Assembly (NCBI RefSeq): GCF_000429365.1
Contig: NZ_AUBS01000027.1
Location: 1 to 58,162 of the forward strand
Direction: 5' to 3'
Length of the DNA: 58,162 bases
Source: Pseudodonghicola xiamenensis DSM 18339
Lineage (GTDB): Bacteria > Pseudomonadota > Alphaproteobacteria > Rhodobacterales > Rhodobacteraceae
Position 1 is the stretch's first letter; each line of letters begins with the position of its first letter. This document shows, piece after piece, positions 25,472 through 36,339 of this stretch. Below the pieces are notes generated by a model. That model had not been told where the DNA came from, made no database searches, and saw nothing but the letters and a program-made list of their open reading frames with translations. The position numbers and the translations under genes were made by a program.

Positions 25472-26293
25472 TCAGCTCTGTTCGGCCCGCTTCATCTTCT
25501 GATGCTCGTCCTCGACCAGCCCGATCTTCCAATAGCCGGAGATATAGGTGTCCTTGCGATCCAACGCCTTTTCCTGATGCAGGAACCCGCGCAATGCCTT
25601 GATGACCCCGCTTTCGCCGGCAATACAGGTCTGCACCCGCCCTTCAGGCCAGGGCAGCGCCCGGATCAATTCTTCCTGCGCGGTCGACGGCTCATGCGGA
25701 TCTGACTGGATCAGCCAATGCTGTTCGATTCCCTCGGGCGCGTCGATCTCCTGCCGGTCCTCCGGTACGGTGATCTCAAAGACAGCCACGCCTTTGGCAT
25801 CACGCGGCATTGCCTCCAGCGCGGCGGCGGCCACCGGTAGGGCCGACATATCGGCAGCGATCAGATACCAATCGGCGTAAAAATCGCTCATCTTCACCGG
25901 GCCGGGGCCGGCCAGACCAAAGAAATCCCCCGGCTGCGCCCGCAACGCGAAAGCACTGGCCGGGCCGCCGTCGCCATGATCGACAAAGTCGATGTCCATC
26001 TCCAGCACCTCGGGCCGCCAATGGCGCACGGTATAGGTCCGTGTCACCGGCCGCTGCCCCTCGGTCAGCCGCCCGGAAAAGGCTTCCCTGCTTTCCCCCA
26101 CCTCGGGCAGCAGGATCTTGCAATTCGCCCCCTCGCACCCCGGTGCCACATTGGCCAACTCCGGCGCGGTCACGGTCAGCCGGATCATGTTGGGCGTCAG
26201 CCGCCGCCGAGCCAGCACCGTGACCACGCGCGCGCCAGGGCGCTTCTGGGCTGGGCGTTTCAGATCGGGGACAGGCGGGGGCGTTGCGGGCAT
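25472..26293 (-). CDS. Siderophore-interacting protein (flavin-dependent ferric reductase)
   Basis: This is a 273-residue NAD(P)H:flavin oxidoreductase of the ViuB/SIP family, which reduces ferric siderophores in the cytoplasm to release iron. The FAD-binding barrel contains 'RTYTVRHW' and 'DFVDHGDGGPASAFALRAQPGD'; the NAD(P)H domain has 'WYLIAADMSALPVAAAALEAM' and 'GESGVIKALRGFL'. An AAGGAGAG site fits the ATG at 26293. No siderophore transport or Fur box is visible beside it. It is the first of three minus-strand genes (SIP, nadD, dacB), although a 72-bp gap may hold a separate promoter. Confidence 0.9.
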   Translation of the reverse strand: MPATPPPVPDLKRPAQKRPGARVVTVLARRRLTPNMIRLTVTAPELANVAPGCEGANCKILLPEVGESREAFSGRLTEGQRPVTRTYTVRHWRPEVLEMDIDFVDHGDGGPASAFALRAQPGDFFGLAGPGPVKMSDFYADWYLIAADMSALPVAAAALEAMPRDAKGVAVFEITVPEDRQEIDAPEGIEQHWLIQSDPHEPSTAQEELIRALPWPEGRVQTCIAGESGVIKALRGFLHQEKALDRKDTYISGYWKIGLVEDEHQKMKRAEQS

Positions 26294-26493
26294 GACATCT
26301 CTCCTTTTGCGCGGCAAGGCGCGACGCCCTTATTTCCGATAATTTCACTCAAGATACAAGAGGCATCGCTTCTGCCGCCTCCCCGCCCGACCGGCATCCA
26401 CCGATATTGCCCTTGCGATATTGCCCTTGCCCCCCAGCTTGGCTAGACACCAAGGCCAACCAACGCCCATGTCCCAAAGCCGGAGCTGACCAG

Positions 26494-28145
<1,652 letters not shown>

Positions 28146-28149
<4 letters not shown>

Positions 28150-28967
28150 CGAAGGGCTATATCTATGCTCTGACTTCCCCCAAGACGCCACATATCAAGA
28201 TCGGCATGTCTGAGCGGCTCCCACCGCTCAGACTGTCAGAAATAAACAAAAGCATCGCCTACGGCCAATTCGCGCCTTGGCACATTCACGACTTTATTCA
28301 CGTCAACGATATCCGCACCTCGGAGACGTATTTTCATCGCAGCCTTCGTGAGTTTCTGGTGCGGGATATTCCCAACACCAAGGAACTGTTTCGCATCACC
28401 GCGTCGCAGGCAACTCAACTGTTTGAAGATAGCCCATCGGAGTTTTTCGTCGGGGCCGCCAAACTGCAAAGGCTGTCGCTCGACCTTGGTCTGAAGGCTT
28501 ATCTCCGCCGTCTCTTCCATGTATCCGGCCTGGATCTGATGCTGGACTTGCAGGGATACTGGACACTTTCACTCTACCCCTCCACTGCCGGAGGGCGCCT
28601 GTTCACATTGAACATCGGAAAACATGAAGTCGCCTATGCCGTCGATCCTAGGGGCGAAGAGAAAACGACCTTCGTTTTGGGTGTCGACAAGCTGATCGGC
28701 CTGCGGTTGCCAAGGCATTGGGCTGACCTCATTCCATCGGGGCTTCTCTACACCAGCGCCTCGGAGAGATTGAAGATGATTAGTTTCAGGTCCTCAACCG
28801 AGAGGGCCGCCAACTATTTGGCACAAGAGGATGTCAGGCGAGCGATTGTCGCCTATTGGATGGATCATCTTATCCGCTCGAGGGAGAACGGAGCCGTCAG
28901 TTTGCACGCGCGACATCATAACTCGAACGCGGTTCGGGAAATCATGAAATCCCCCTTCACCGCCTGA
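28146..28967 (+). CDS. GIY-YIG (T5orf172-type) nuclease-domain protein
   Basis: This is a 273-residue protein with an N-terminal GIY-YIG fold of the T5orf172/MUG113 kind: 'GYIYALTSP', then 'IKIGMSERLPPLR', 'FIHVNDIRTSETYFHRSLREF' and 'ELFRI' in the order of the family. The C-terminal two thirds (about 105-273) match nothing I recognise. The GTG start overlaps the ettA stop by four bases, so its translation is coupled to a housekeeping gene. Base composition is visibly lower in GC than in its neighbours, which suggests recent acquisition. A DNA-cleaving role is likely from the fold; the target is unknown. Confidence 0.75.
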
Positions 28968-29134
28968 ACCAGCGCCTTCGCAGGGATCGCAGCAGGCGAG
29001 CTTTGATCGTCTCGAGCAATTGACCCTTGTTCGCCTGGACCAGGCACAGCCCCCCTCGTTTCAACCCATACGCGAAAAACCTTCCCAAGCTTTCCCAACT
29101 CCGGCACAGTTCCACCAATCACCGGAGCCCCCGA

Positions 29135-29824
29135 ATGCCACGCCTTGCCCTCCTTCTCCCCTTCCTCCTCGCCGCCTGCGGCTGGGTGGACTACGACGCG
29201 CTGCCCGAAGGCCGGATCAAGGGCACCGTCTTCGTCATGTGGGTGGGGGAAGGATCGGCCACCGAGGGGGACGGGAAATTCGTCTATGTCCCCAATCCGC
29301 GCGATCCGCTGCGGCTGATCCGGGGCGGCGGGGCGTCCCCGACGGAAATCCGGCCCGAGATGATCTATACCGATGGAGGTTCGATCCCGAAACCGGCGCA
29401 GATGTTCAAGGGGTTCTCACCCTGGGGCTATGCGCCGGCCTATATGATCCACGACTGGCTGTTCGTGGCGCGCCATTGCCTGACCGACGACACCCCGACC
29501 GAAACCGAGCGCGTCATAGCCAAGATGGAATTTCACGAAAGCGCCGAGATCATCGGCGAGGCGATCAAGGCCCTGATCGCCTCGGGCCAGGTCTCGGCGA
29601 ACGATGTGGCGCCGCATGTGATCGCCGGCGCCGTGGCCGGGCCGATCTCCTACAGTCGCTGGCGGGCGGAAGGGGCCTGCGCCGCCGACCGGGTCAGCGA
29701 TGTGCATCGCGCCCAGGTCGAGGCCGCGATCCCAGGCGCCGGCCAACGCAAGCTGCGGGCAATGACCGACGCCAAGGGTGCACCACTGGCGCCCGCGCGG
29801 ATCATCACCACCCTCAGCTTCTGA
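29135..29824 (+). CDS. DUF1353 lipoprotein
   Basis: This is a 229-residue protein with a lipoprotein signal (MPRLALLLPFLLAAC; lipid-modified cysteine at 15), so it should be membrane-anchored outside the cytoplasm. The body contains the DUF1353 core: 'TDGGSIPKPAQMF' and 'YAPAYMIHDWLFVARHC', with conserved His-Asp. DUF1353 occurs in phage-related and bacterial envelope proteins; the function is unknown. The ATG at 29135 is chosen because it gives the lipoprotein signal directly. A longer frame upstream has no ribosome site. Confidence 0.82.
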   Translation: MPRLALLLPFLLAACGWVDYDALPEGRIKGTVFVMWVGEGSATEGDGKFVYVPNPRDPLRLIRGGGASPTEIRPEMIYTDGGSIPKPAQMFKGFSPWGYAPAYMIHDWLFVARHCLTDDTPTETERVIAKMEFHESAEIIGEAIKALIASGQVSANDVAPHVIAGAVAGPISYSRWRAEGACAADRVSDVHRAQVEAAIPGAGQRKLRAMTDAKGAPLAPARIITTLSF

Positions 29825-29879
29825 CCCCCGCCCCCCCTGTCAGAAGAAGGTTGGGGACGTGTCAGGATGCAGCAGGTGC

Positions 29880-30305
29880 CTACACCCCGATCCAGCTCAG
29901 GATCTGGCGTTCCTGCATGGCGCCCGACTGGCGCTTCACCTCGCGCCCACCTGCGAATTCCACCATCGTCGGAATACCGCGGATGCCGTACTTCATGCCA
30001 GCGGCCTGATGATCCTCGGTATTCAGTTTCACCAGACGCGCCTTGCCCTGCAGGCTCGCCGCCGCCTTGGTGAACTCTGGCGCCATCATACGGCACGGCC
30101 CGCACCAAGGCGCCCAGAAATCCGCCACCAGCGGCAGATCGTCGTTCTTCGCCGCCTTCGCCAAGGTCTCGGGATCAACCTCGACCGCCTTCGCCGGCAG
30201 CAGCGGCGCCCCACAGGTGCCGCATTTTGCGCCCGCCAGCAGTTTTTCCTCTGGCACCCGGTTGAGTTGACCGCAGTCCAGACAGGTCAGTTTCTTGCCC
30301 GCCAT
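29880..30305 (-). CDS. trxC: Thioredoxin 2 (zinc-binding thioredoxin)
   Basis: This is a cytoplasmic thiol-disulfide reductant. The N-terminal zinc ribbon has two cysteine pairs (C8/C11 and C28/C31), and the thioredoxin domain has the WCGPC active site (67-71) and the cis-proline segment 'IRGIPTMVEF'. The length of 141 residues fits TrxC. In many bacteria trxC is under OxyR control; no OxyR site was identified here. The ATG at 30305 follows an AAAGGAA ribosome site. It is divergent from the L,D-transpeptidase gene. Confidence 0.95.
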   Translation of the reverse strand: MAGKKLTCLDCGQLNRVPEEKLLAGAKCGTCGAPLLPAKAVEVDPETLAKAAKNDDLPLVADFWAPWCGPCRMMAPEFTKAAASLQGKARLVKLNTEDHQAAGMKYGIRGIPTMVEFAGGREVKRQSGAMQERQILSWIGV

Positions 30306-30449
30306 GCTCGGTTCCTTTCGCAAAGCATCACATTCAACAAATCATATAGGAAGCCATTGCGGCACCACAAGCCATCCAGAAGACAGCTCCGCAGGATTGT
30401 GAGCCACTCTGCCCAGCCCATCATTGACCTCTTCCGACAAGCGGTCAAA

Positions 30450-31046
30450 ATGGGGCTCACCCCTCAACCTGCGATGAGCTCCATGCTGACACGCCGCTCC
30501 TTTCTCACCACCGCCGCCGCTGCTGGCCTGCCGCTGATCTGGCCCGAGGTCAGCCCGGCGCAACCCCAGGATTTCGACCCGACCCCGCAATATGTGCGCA
30601 TCCGGAAAGAGTTCCTGCCTGGCCAGATGCTGATCCTGCCGCGTTCTTACTATCTGTATTGGGTGACCGAACCGAAACAGGCAATCCGCTATGGTGTTGG
30701 CGTCGGCAAGGCCGGGCTGGAATTCACCGGCACCGCCACCATAGACGCCAAACGGGAATGGCCCACCTGGCGCCCGACCGACGAGATGATCGAACGCGCG
30801 CCCCACACCTATGCCCGGTTCGCCGGCAACAAATACGTCCAACCCGGCGGACCGGACAATCCGCTCGGGGCACGGGCGCTCTATCTGTTCCAGAACGGGG
30901 TCGACACCTATTTCCGCATCCATGGCACCAATCAGCCCGACAGCATCGGTCAAAGCTGGTCGAATGGCTGCATCCGGATGCTGAACGACCATGTGATCGA
31001 CCTCTATCAGCGGGTGCCCCTGGGCACCGTGGTCACCGTGCTCTGA
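30450..31046 (+). CDS. L,D-transpeptidase (YkuD domain), exported
   Basis: This is a periplasmic enzyme that forms 3-3 cross-links in peptidoglycan or attaches proteins to it. A twin-arginine-type signal (TRRSFLTTAAAAG) precedes the YkuD domain, whose active site is 'HGTN....SWSNGCIRM' with the catalytic Cys and upstream His present. It has about 198 residues from the ATG at 30450; starts at 30474 or 30483 are equally possible because none has a clear ribosome site. The fold ends with 'VPLGTVVTVL', as usual. It is followed by two tandem hairpins. Confidence 0.9.
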   Translation: MGLTPQPAMSSMLTRRSFLTTAAAAGLPLIWPEVSPAQPQDFDPTPQYVRIRKEFLPGQMLILPRSYYLYWVTEPKQAIRYGVGVGKAGLEFTGTATIDAKREWPTWRPTDEMIERAPHTYARFAGNKYVQPGGPDNPLGARALYLFQNGVDTYFRIHGTNQPDSIGQSWSNGCIRMLNDHVIDLYQRVPLGTVVTVL

Positions 31047-31081
31047 CAACGCCTGACCGCTCCGGTTTCTCCCCCCGCATC

Positions 31082-31126
31082 CCCTGCCCGCCCTTCCAGG
31101 GCAGGGCCCCGGCACATGCGCCGGGG
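31082..31126. repeat. Two tandem GC-rich hairpins
   Basis: CCCTGCCC...GGGCAGGG (31082-31106) is followed at once by CCCCGGC...GCCGGGG (31107-31126). They lie between the L,D-transpeptidase stop and cspA. They may end the upstream transcript, although no T-run follows, or belong to an extragenic palindromic repeat. Confidence 0.5.
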
Positions 31127-31323
31127 TGGGTCGGAATGACCACGACACAAAAATTCAATATTTTGCCCCCTTGCCAAGTGGCCTGCGCCACTCCTATCTA
31201 TTCCCCGCAACGTTACGCTATCGACTCTGCTGCTTCTACAAACAGGCTCAGCCTTCGATCTTGCTACGACCGAGCCTATCTGCCGCATTCCGCGGGCAGA
31301 GATGTAAAACAGGAGAAACGACG

Positions 31324-31530
31324 ATGGCCAACGGCACCGTCAAATGGTTCAATTCCACCAAAGGCTACGGCTTCATTGCGCCCGAAGATGGCGGCAAAGA
31401 TGTGTTCGTGCACATTTCCGCTGTCGAGCGCTCGGGCCTGACCGGCTTGGCCGACAACCAAAAAGTGACCTACGATCTGCAATCCGGCCGTGACGGTCGT
31501 GAATCGGCGATCAACCTGGCACTGGCATAA
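31324..31530 (+). CDS. cspA: Cold-shock protein
   Basis: This is a 68-residue cold-shock-domain RNA chaperone. Both RNA-binding motifs are present (KGYGFIAP and DVFVHISAV). A GGAGAAACG site precedes the ATG. The 277-bp upstream gap is long and probably contains a long leader, as in other cold-shock genes, where leader folding controls translation; I could not see a classical cold box. A terminator follows. Confidence 0.95.
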   Translation: MANGTVKWFNSTKGYGFIAPEDGGKDVFVHISAVERSGLTGLADNQKVTYDLQSGRDGRESAINLALA

Positions 31531-31563
31531 GCCACAGGGCCACGCGCCCGACCCCGAGATTTC

Positions 31564-31600
31564 GCCCCCTTCCGGCTTGCTGGGAGGGGGTTTTCTTTTG
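31564..31600 (+). terminator. Rho-independent terminator of the cold-shock gene
   Basis: CCCCCTTCC, a loop (GGCTTGCT) and GGGAGGGGG form a stem with one mismatch, followed by TTTTCTTTTG. It lies 34 bp after the cspA stop. Confidence 0.8.
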
Positions 31601-31728
31601 CCCGCGGGCATGACAGTGCCCAAGCCCGAAATGCAGCCCCGCAACGAAGAACAAGGGGCGCCACCAAGCGCCCCTCAGAATTCATTCGTCTGTGCCCCAC
31701 ACGCCCGACGTGTCGGGCGGCCATCCCC

Positions 31729-32802
31729 TCAGCGGCTGAGACCACCGTGCAGTGTCGGCACATCGAGGCTGGCAAAGCCATAGTGCCGCAACCAGCGCAG
31801 ATCACTGTCGAAGAAGGCGCGCAGGTCGGGGATGCCGTATTTCAGCATCGCGATGCGGTCGATCCCCATGCCGAAGGCGAAGCCCTGATAGCGATCGGGG
31901 TCGATGCCTCCGGCCTGCAGGACCTTCGGGTGCACCATGCCGGAACCGAGGATTTCCAGCCAGTCGTCGCCCTCGCCCACCTTCAGCGTACCGCCTTCCC
32001 AGGAACAGCGAATGTCGACCTCGGCCGAAGGTTCGGTGAAGGGGAAGTGCGAGGCGCGGAAGCGCAACTCCACATCGTCGACCTCGAAGAAGGCCTTCAC
32101 GAACTCTTCCAGCACCCACTTGAGGTTGGCCATGGAGATATCGGTGTCGATCGCCAGCCCCTCGACCTGATGGAACATCGGCGTATGGGTCTGGTCGTAG
32201 TCGGCGCGATAGACGCCGCCCGGGCAAATGATGCGCAACGGCGCACCCTGCGCCTCCATCGACCGGATCTGCACCGGCGACGTATGGGTGCGCAGCACAT
32301 GTGCCGGTCGGGTATCGCCCGGCGCGCGATGCATGTAGAACGTGTCCATCTCGGCCCGGGCGGGGTGATGGCCGGGAATGTTCAACGCATCGAAGTTGTG
32401 CCAATCGGTTTCCACCCGCGGGCCTTCGGCGACGGAAAAGCCCATCTCGGCGAAGATCGCGGTGACCTCTTCGGTGACCTGATTGACCGGATGAAGCGTA
32501 CCATGACGCGCGGGACGCGACGGCAGGGTGACATCCAGCCACTCGCTGCGCAGCCGCTCGTCCAGCGCCTTGTCGGCCAGCGCCGATTTCTTCGCGGACA
32601 GCGCGCTGTTGATTTCGTCTTTCAACGCATTCAGCGCCGGGCCCGCGACCTGGCGCTCTTCTGGCGACATCTTGCCCAGTTCGCGCATCTTCAGGCTGAC
32701 TTCGCCCTTTTTGCCCACTGCGGCCAGACGGATCGCCTCAAGCGCGGCCTCGTCGCCGGCATCTGCGATCTGCGTCAGATATTTTGCCTTAAGATCGTCC
32801 AT
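31729..32802 (-). CDS. pheS: Phenylalanyl-tRNA synthetase, alpha subunit
   Basis: This is the catalytic subunit of the alpha2-beta2 enzyme that charges tRNA-Phe. The N-terminal coiled-coil arm (about 1-90) is followed by the class II core with motif 2-type '[21 protein letters not shown]' and motif 3-type '[17 protein letters not shown]'. At 357 residues it is full length. The partner gene pheT is usually next, but here it does not follow: downstream lie cspA and the transpeptidase on the other strand. rplT-rpmI lie about 2.5 kb upstream on the same strand, separated by two + strand genes. Confidence 0.96.
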   Translation of the reverse strand: MDDLKAKYLTQIADAGDEAALEAIRLAAVGKKGEVSLKMRELGKMSPEERQVAGPALNALKDEINSALSAKKSALADKALDERLRSEWLDVTLPSRPARHGTLHPVNQVTEEVTAIFAEMGFSVAEGPRVETDWHNFDALNIPGHHPARAEMDTFYMHRAPGDTRPAHVLRTHTSPVQIRSMEAQGAPLRIICPGGVYRADYDQTHTPMFHQVEGLAIDTDISMANLKWVLEEFVKAFFEVDDVELRFRASHFPFTEPSAEVDIRCSWEGGTLKVGEGDDWLEILGSGMVHPKVLQAGGIDPDRYQGFAFGMGIDRIAMLKYGIPDLRAFFDSDLRWLRHYGFASLDVPTLHGGLSR

Positions 32803-32934
32803 GACGGCCCTCTGCTGCTTGCTCAGGTCCTGCTAGCCCCGCTGCTCCGCGAATGCAAGTCACGCGACGGCGCGATGGACAGCCCCCGGGACCGCACCTA
32901 GGCTTCGACGCAACGAAATGCGAGGGAGGAGCGC

Positions 32935-34080
32935 ATGGAAGAGGCAAAACGCGTGCTGTGTCACGCGGTGGAGACGGCTGCGTTGCCCTTTGCGGTGGCC
33001 ATGGTGGGAGGCTCCAAGGGGATCAACTTCAGTGCCAGCATCGGCGAGGCCGCCGATGGGCAACCGGCGGCAGAGGATACGCTGTTTCGCATCTTTTCGA
33101 TGACGAAGGCGATCGGCTCGCTCGCCGCGCTGATCCTAATCGACCGCGGCACCCTGACCCCTGAGACCCCGGTGGCCGACCTGCTGCCCGACTGGGCCGA
33201 TCTTCCGGTGCTTGACGGCTGGAACGGAGATGAGCCGATCCTGCGCCCGCAACGCGGCGTCGCGACGCTCAGGCATCTAGTGACCCACACCAGCGGCATC
33301 GAATACGAATTCTGGAATGCCGATGTGGCGAAATACCTGGCCAGCCAGACCCGGCCGCCGGCGCTGTCGGGCCAACTGGAGGGGCTGCGCTATCCGCTGA
33401 CCTCCGATCCCGGCACCCGCTGGGGCTATGGGCTGTCGATCGACTGGCTGGGCCGCATGGTCGAGGCCGCCGACGGTCGGAGGATCGACAGGTTCTGCCG
33501 CGAAGAGATCTTCGAACCGCTCGGCATGACAGACACGGTGTTCGAACCCGAGGGCCGCGAACACCGGCTGGCCGATGTCAAGATGCGCACGGAAGACGGC
33601 ACCTTCCGCCCCACCCGCCTGTCGCCGCCGGCACAGCCGGAAGCCTATGGTATGGGTCATGCGCTCTATTCCACCGCGCCTGATTACATGCGGTTCCTGC
33701 GCATGGTGCTGAACGGTGGCGAGTTGGACGGCACCCGCATCCTCTCGCCCGAGGCCATGGCGCTGATGATGCAGGACCAGATGCAGGGACTGGCGTTTCA
33801 GAAGATGATCACGGCGGCGCCGTCGGTCAGCGCCGATGTCGATCTTTTCCCCGGCAACCGGGTCACCCATTCGATGGCCTTCCTGCGCAACGAGGCCGAT
33901 ATTCCCGGTCGCCGCAGTGCCGGATCGCTTGGCTGGGCGGGGGTCTGCAACACCCATTACTGGATCGACCCGGCGCGCGACCTCTGCGCCGTGCTGATGA
34001 CGCAATCCCTGCCCTTCCTCGATCCGGCGATGGCCGCGACTTATGAGGCCTTCGAACGGGCGGTCTATGCCGGGCATTGA
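32935..34080 (+). CDS. Serine hydrolase of the class C beta-lactamase family
   Basis: This is a 381-residue protein of the beta-lactamase/esterase (EstB-like) family. The nucleophile motif S-x-x-K is S55-M-T-K58, and a YGL tyrosine motif near residue 165 (WGYGLSIDW) probably provides the second catalytic group. A late 'LGWAGVCNTHYWIDP' segment corresponds to the family's final motif. No signal peptide is visible, so a cytoplasmic esterase is more likely than a resistance enzyme. The neighbouring MFS gene starts inside its end, which suggests co-translation. A GGGAGGAG site precedes the ATG. Confidence 0.88.
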   Translation: MEEAKRVLCHAVETAALPFAVAMVGGSKGINFSASIGEAADGQPAAEDTLFRIFSMTKAIGSLAALILIDRGTLTPETPVADLLPDWADLPVLDGWNGDEPILRPQRGVATLRHLVTHTSGIEYEFWNADVAKYLASQTRPPALSGQLEGLRYPLTSDPGTRWGYGLSIDWLGRMVEAADGRRIDRFCREEIFEPLGMTDTVFEPEGREHRLADVKMRTEDGTFRPTRLSPPAQPEAYGMGHALYSTAPDYMRFLRMVLNGGELDGTRILSPEAMALMMQDQMQGLAFQKMITAAPSVSADVDLFPGNRVTHSMAFLRNEADIPGRRSAGSLGWAGVCNTHYWIDPARDLCAVLMTQSLPFLDPAMAATYEAFERAVYAGH

Positions 34081-35275
34081 GTGGCGCGGCAGCGCGGCAG
34101 AGCGTCACCCCTGGCTGGTTCTGCTGGGGCTGGCGCTGGGGCTTTGCATCACCAACGGCTTCGCGCGCTTTTCCTATGGCCTGCTGCTGCCGGCGATGAA
34201 GGCCGAAATGGGCTGGAGCTATGCCCAGGCGGGCTGGCTCAACACCGCCAACGCGCTGGGGTATCTGGCCGGCGCGGTGGCGACGATGATCCTGATCGGC
34301 CGGATCAGCGCCGCCCGGCTGTTCAGCATCGGCCTTGTCACCACCACGCTGGCCCTGCTAGCCACGGGGCTGGAACCAGCGCTTTGGTGGCAAACACTGT
34401 GGCGGGTTCTGGCCGGAGCCTTCGGGGCGCTGTCTTTCTCCTCAGGTGGGGCACTGGCGGCGCAGCTCTTCCCCGAGAGCCCCAGAAAGAACGCGCTGGC
34501 GATCGCCTTTCTGTTCGGCTTCGGCGGCGGCTTCGGGATCATGCTGGCTGGCGGCGTGCTGCCGCTGATGCTGGATCACTACGGCCCGGGAAGCTGGCCG
34601 ATGGGCTGGGTCCTCGTGGGGCTCACCTGCACCGCATTCGCGCCGCTGTCACTCTGGGCGGGCGAAAGCCTGCGACCACCCAGAACCGCCGCCCGACCGG
34701 CAAGGACACCACTACCGGTCGGGCGCATGCTGCCCGAAATCGCCGGCTATGCCTCATTCGGCATGGGCTATATCGTCTATCTGACCTTCCTCAGCGCCTG
34801 GATGACCGAACAGGGATCGGGCGCCGGGCTGATCGCCTCGGTCTGGGCGCTGCTGGGGGCTTGCCTGTGCCTGTCACCCTTCGTCTGGCGCCCCGTCTTC
34901 GCCCGTTTCGCCACCGGCCTGCCGCTGGCGCTGATCCTGATCTGCATCGCTGCGGGGTCGGCCCTGGCGGTGGTGTTTCCGGCCGGCCCGGGGCTCGCCG
35001 TTTCGGCGGTGATCTTCGGTTTGTCGGTTTTCATGGCGCCAGGGGCGGTGACCAATTTCACCCGCCAGAACCTGACACCGGAAAGCTGGGGCGCCGCGAT
35101 CAGCCTTTATACCGTGGTCTTCGCCATCACGCAGACCGTGGGGCCGGTGGCCGCCGGCTGGCTTGGGGATGCGACTGGAAACATTGGCAACGGGCTGCTC
35201 GGCGCCGCCGGTATCCTCAGCGCGGGCGCGTTTGTTGCGCTGGCACAGCGGCGGATCGGCGGGGATTTGCTCTGA
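34067..35275 (+). CDS. MFS transporter (YbfB/YjiJ family)
   Basis: This is a major-facilitator protein of about 402 residues with twelve predicted membrane segments. The N-terminal 'GLALGLCITNGFARFSYGLL' and the following 'GWSYAQAGWLNTANALGYLAG' are typical of the YbfB/YjiJ group. The substrate is unknown. The ATG at 34067 overlaps the serine hydrolase end by 14 bp; an in-frame ATG at 34043 would overlap more. Co-translation suggests that the hydrolase and the transporter handle the same compound or its product. A bidirectional terminator follows. Confidence 0.88.
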   Translation: MPGIEWRGSAAERHPWLVLLGLALGLCITNGFARFSYGLLLPAMKAEMGWSYAQAGWLNTANALGYLAGAVATMILIGRISAARLFSIGLVTTTLALLATGLEPALWWQTLWRVLAGAFGALSFSSGGALAAQLFPESPRKNALAIAFLFGFGGGFGIMLAGGVLPLMLDHYGPGSWPMGWVLVGLTCTAFAPLSLWAGESLRPPRTAARPARTPLPVGRMLPEIAGYASFGMGYIVYLTFLSAWMTEQGSGAGLIASVWALLGACLCLSPFVWRPVFARFATGLPLALILICIAAGSALAVVFPAGPGLAVSAVIFGLSVFMAPGAVTNFTRQNLTPESWGAAISLYTVVFAITQTVGPVAAGWLGDATGNIGNGLLGAAGILSAGAFVALAQRRIGGDLL

Positions 35276-35294
35276 CCCCGCAGGCCACCATAAA

Positions 35295-35324
35295 ACAAAA
35301 AGGCCGCCCTCAGGGCGGCCTTTC
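35295..35324. terminator. Bidirectional terminator between the MFS gene and rplT
   Basis: AAAAAGGCCGCCCT and AGGGCGGCCTTT form a perfect nine-base stem, with A-runs on one side and T-runs on the other. It can end both the + strand transporter transcript and the - strand rpmI-rplT transcript. Confidence 0.85.
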
Positions 35325-35345
35325 CGTAACCTCTCAGACGCTGGC

Positions 35346-35711
35346 TCAGGCAGCCAGAGCGCCCTTGGCCTGATCGACGATCGCGGCGAAAGCGGCCGGC
35401 TCGTGCACGGCCAGATCGGCCAGAACCTTACGGTCCACTTCGATCCCGGCTTTCGACAGACCGTTGATAAAGCTCGAATAGGTCAGCGATTCGTCATGCG
35501 CACGCACGGCGGCATTGATGCGCTGGATCCACAGAGCGCGGAAATTGCGCTTACGCGCCTTCCGGTCGCGGGTTGCATATTGGTTCGCCTTGTCAACAGC
35601 CTGACGCGCCACCTTAAAGGTGTTCTTGCGACGGCCGTAATAGCCTTTTGCGGCCTTGATGACTTTCTTGTGGCGGGCGTGGGTCGTGGTACCACCTTTA
35701 ACGCGGGACAT
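35346..35711 (-). CDS. rplT: 50S ribosomal protein L20
   Basis: This is a large-subunit assembly protein of 121 residues, complete and typical ('[19 protein letters not shown]', '[23 protein letters not shown]', '[11 protein letters not shown]'). It lies 15 bp after rpmI, in the usual pair. L20 represses its own operon in other bacteria by binding the leader RNA; no clear leader structure was assigned here. infC is not adjacent. Confidence 0.97.
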   Translation of the reverse strand: MSRVKGGTTTHARHKKVIKAAKGYYGRRKNTFKVARQAVDKANQYATRDRKARKRNFRALWIQRINAAVRAHDESLTYSSFINGLSKAGIEVDRKVLADLAVHEPAAFAAIVDQAKGALAA

Positions 35712-35726
35712 CTCTCGAACCTCCTA

Positions 35727-35927
35727 TTAGCGGTCGTAGGGCATGAAGCCCTTGACGATCTTGGCGTCGGGGGCGGACATGGTGGTGGTGCCGCGGGCGT
35801 TGCGGATGAATTTCTTGTGGCGCTTGATCATGCCGTGGCGCTTGCCGGCCTGGGCGGTGATGACCTTTCCGGTCGCGCTCACCTTGAAGCGCTTTTTAGC
35901 GCTCGACTTGGTCTTCATCTTGGGCAT
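35727..35927 (-). CDS. rpmI: 50S ribosomal protein L35
   Basis: This is a 66-residue basic ribosomal protein ('[20 protein letters not shown]', '[10 protein letters not shown]'). An AGGAGACGG site before the ATG at 35927 decides the start against an in-frame upstream ATG. It is the first gene of the rpmI-rplT pair. Confidence 0.97.
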   Translation of the reverse strand: MPKMKTKSSAKKRFKVSATGKVITAQAGKRHGMIKRHKKFIRNARGTTTMSAPDAKIVKGFMPYDR

Positions 35928-36090
35928 TTCCGTCTCCTGTCTTACGGGTCGGTTACAAACGCGACTCGGCATGCCACTCCGGCCGGTCGCGCGATCAGGA
36001 GAGCCGTTTAGGCAAAAGCGATAAATCTGGCAAGAGCCTCAGGCCGGGTTTTTCGGATTTTTGGCCATTTCCCCGCCCCGAGCCGCCCTT

Positions 36091-36315
36091 TCAAGGCAAA
36101 TAGCGCCCCACCACCCCGAAAAGGACATCCGGTATCTGCGCCAGCGCATAGCCGCCAGGATGCGAGACATAGGCATAGGCCGCAATGCACACTCCGATCA
36201 GCAGGCTGATCGCCGGCGCGGTCAGCCGGCGGTTGTCGCTAAAGGCCGAAACCAGGGCCGGGATCGCGAAGAAGACCACGATCAGCCCCAGAACCAGAAT
36301 AAGATCGGTATCCAT
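36091..36315 (-). CDS. Small two-helix membrane protein
   Basis: This is a 74-residue protein with two hydrophobic segments (about residues 4-24 and 35-50). The fold is unknown. It lies just downstream of the pyk stop at 36340 on the same strand (24 bp), so it is probably co-transcribed with pyruvate kinase. Its codon use fits the neighbours. Confidence 0.75.
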   Translation of the reverse strand: MDTDLILVLGLIVVFFAIPALVSAFSDNRRLTAPAISLLIGVCIAAYAYVSHPGGYALAQIPDVLFGVVGRYLP

Positions 36316-36339
36316 GCCGCGCTCCCTGCTGCCCTAGGC

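Noticed and set aside
32935..34080. Beta-lactam resistance gene
   Set aside because: The S-x-x-K fold is shared by esterases, no signal peptide is present, and the coupled MFS transporter gives no sign of a drug function.
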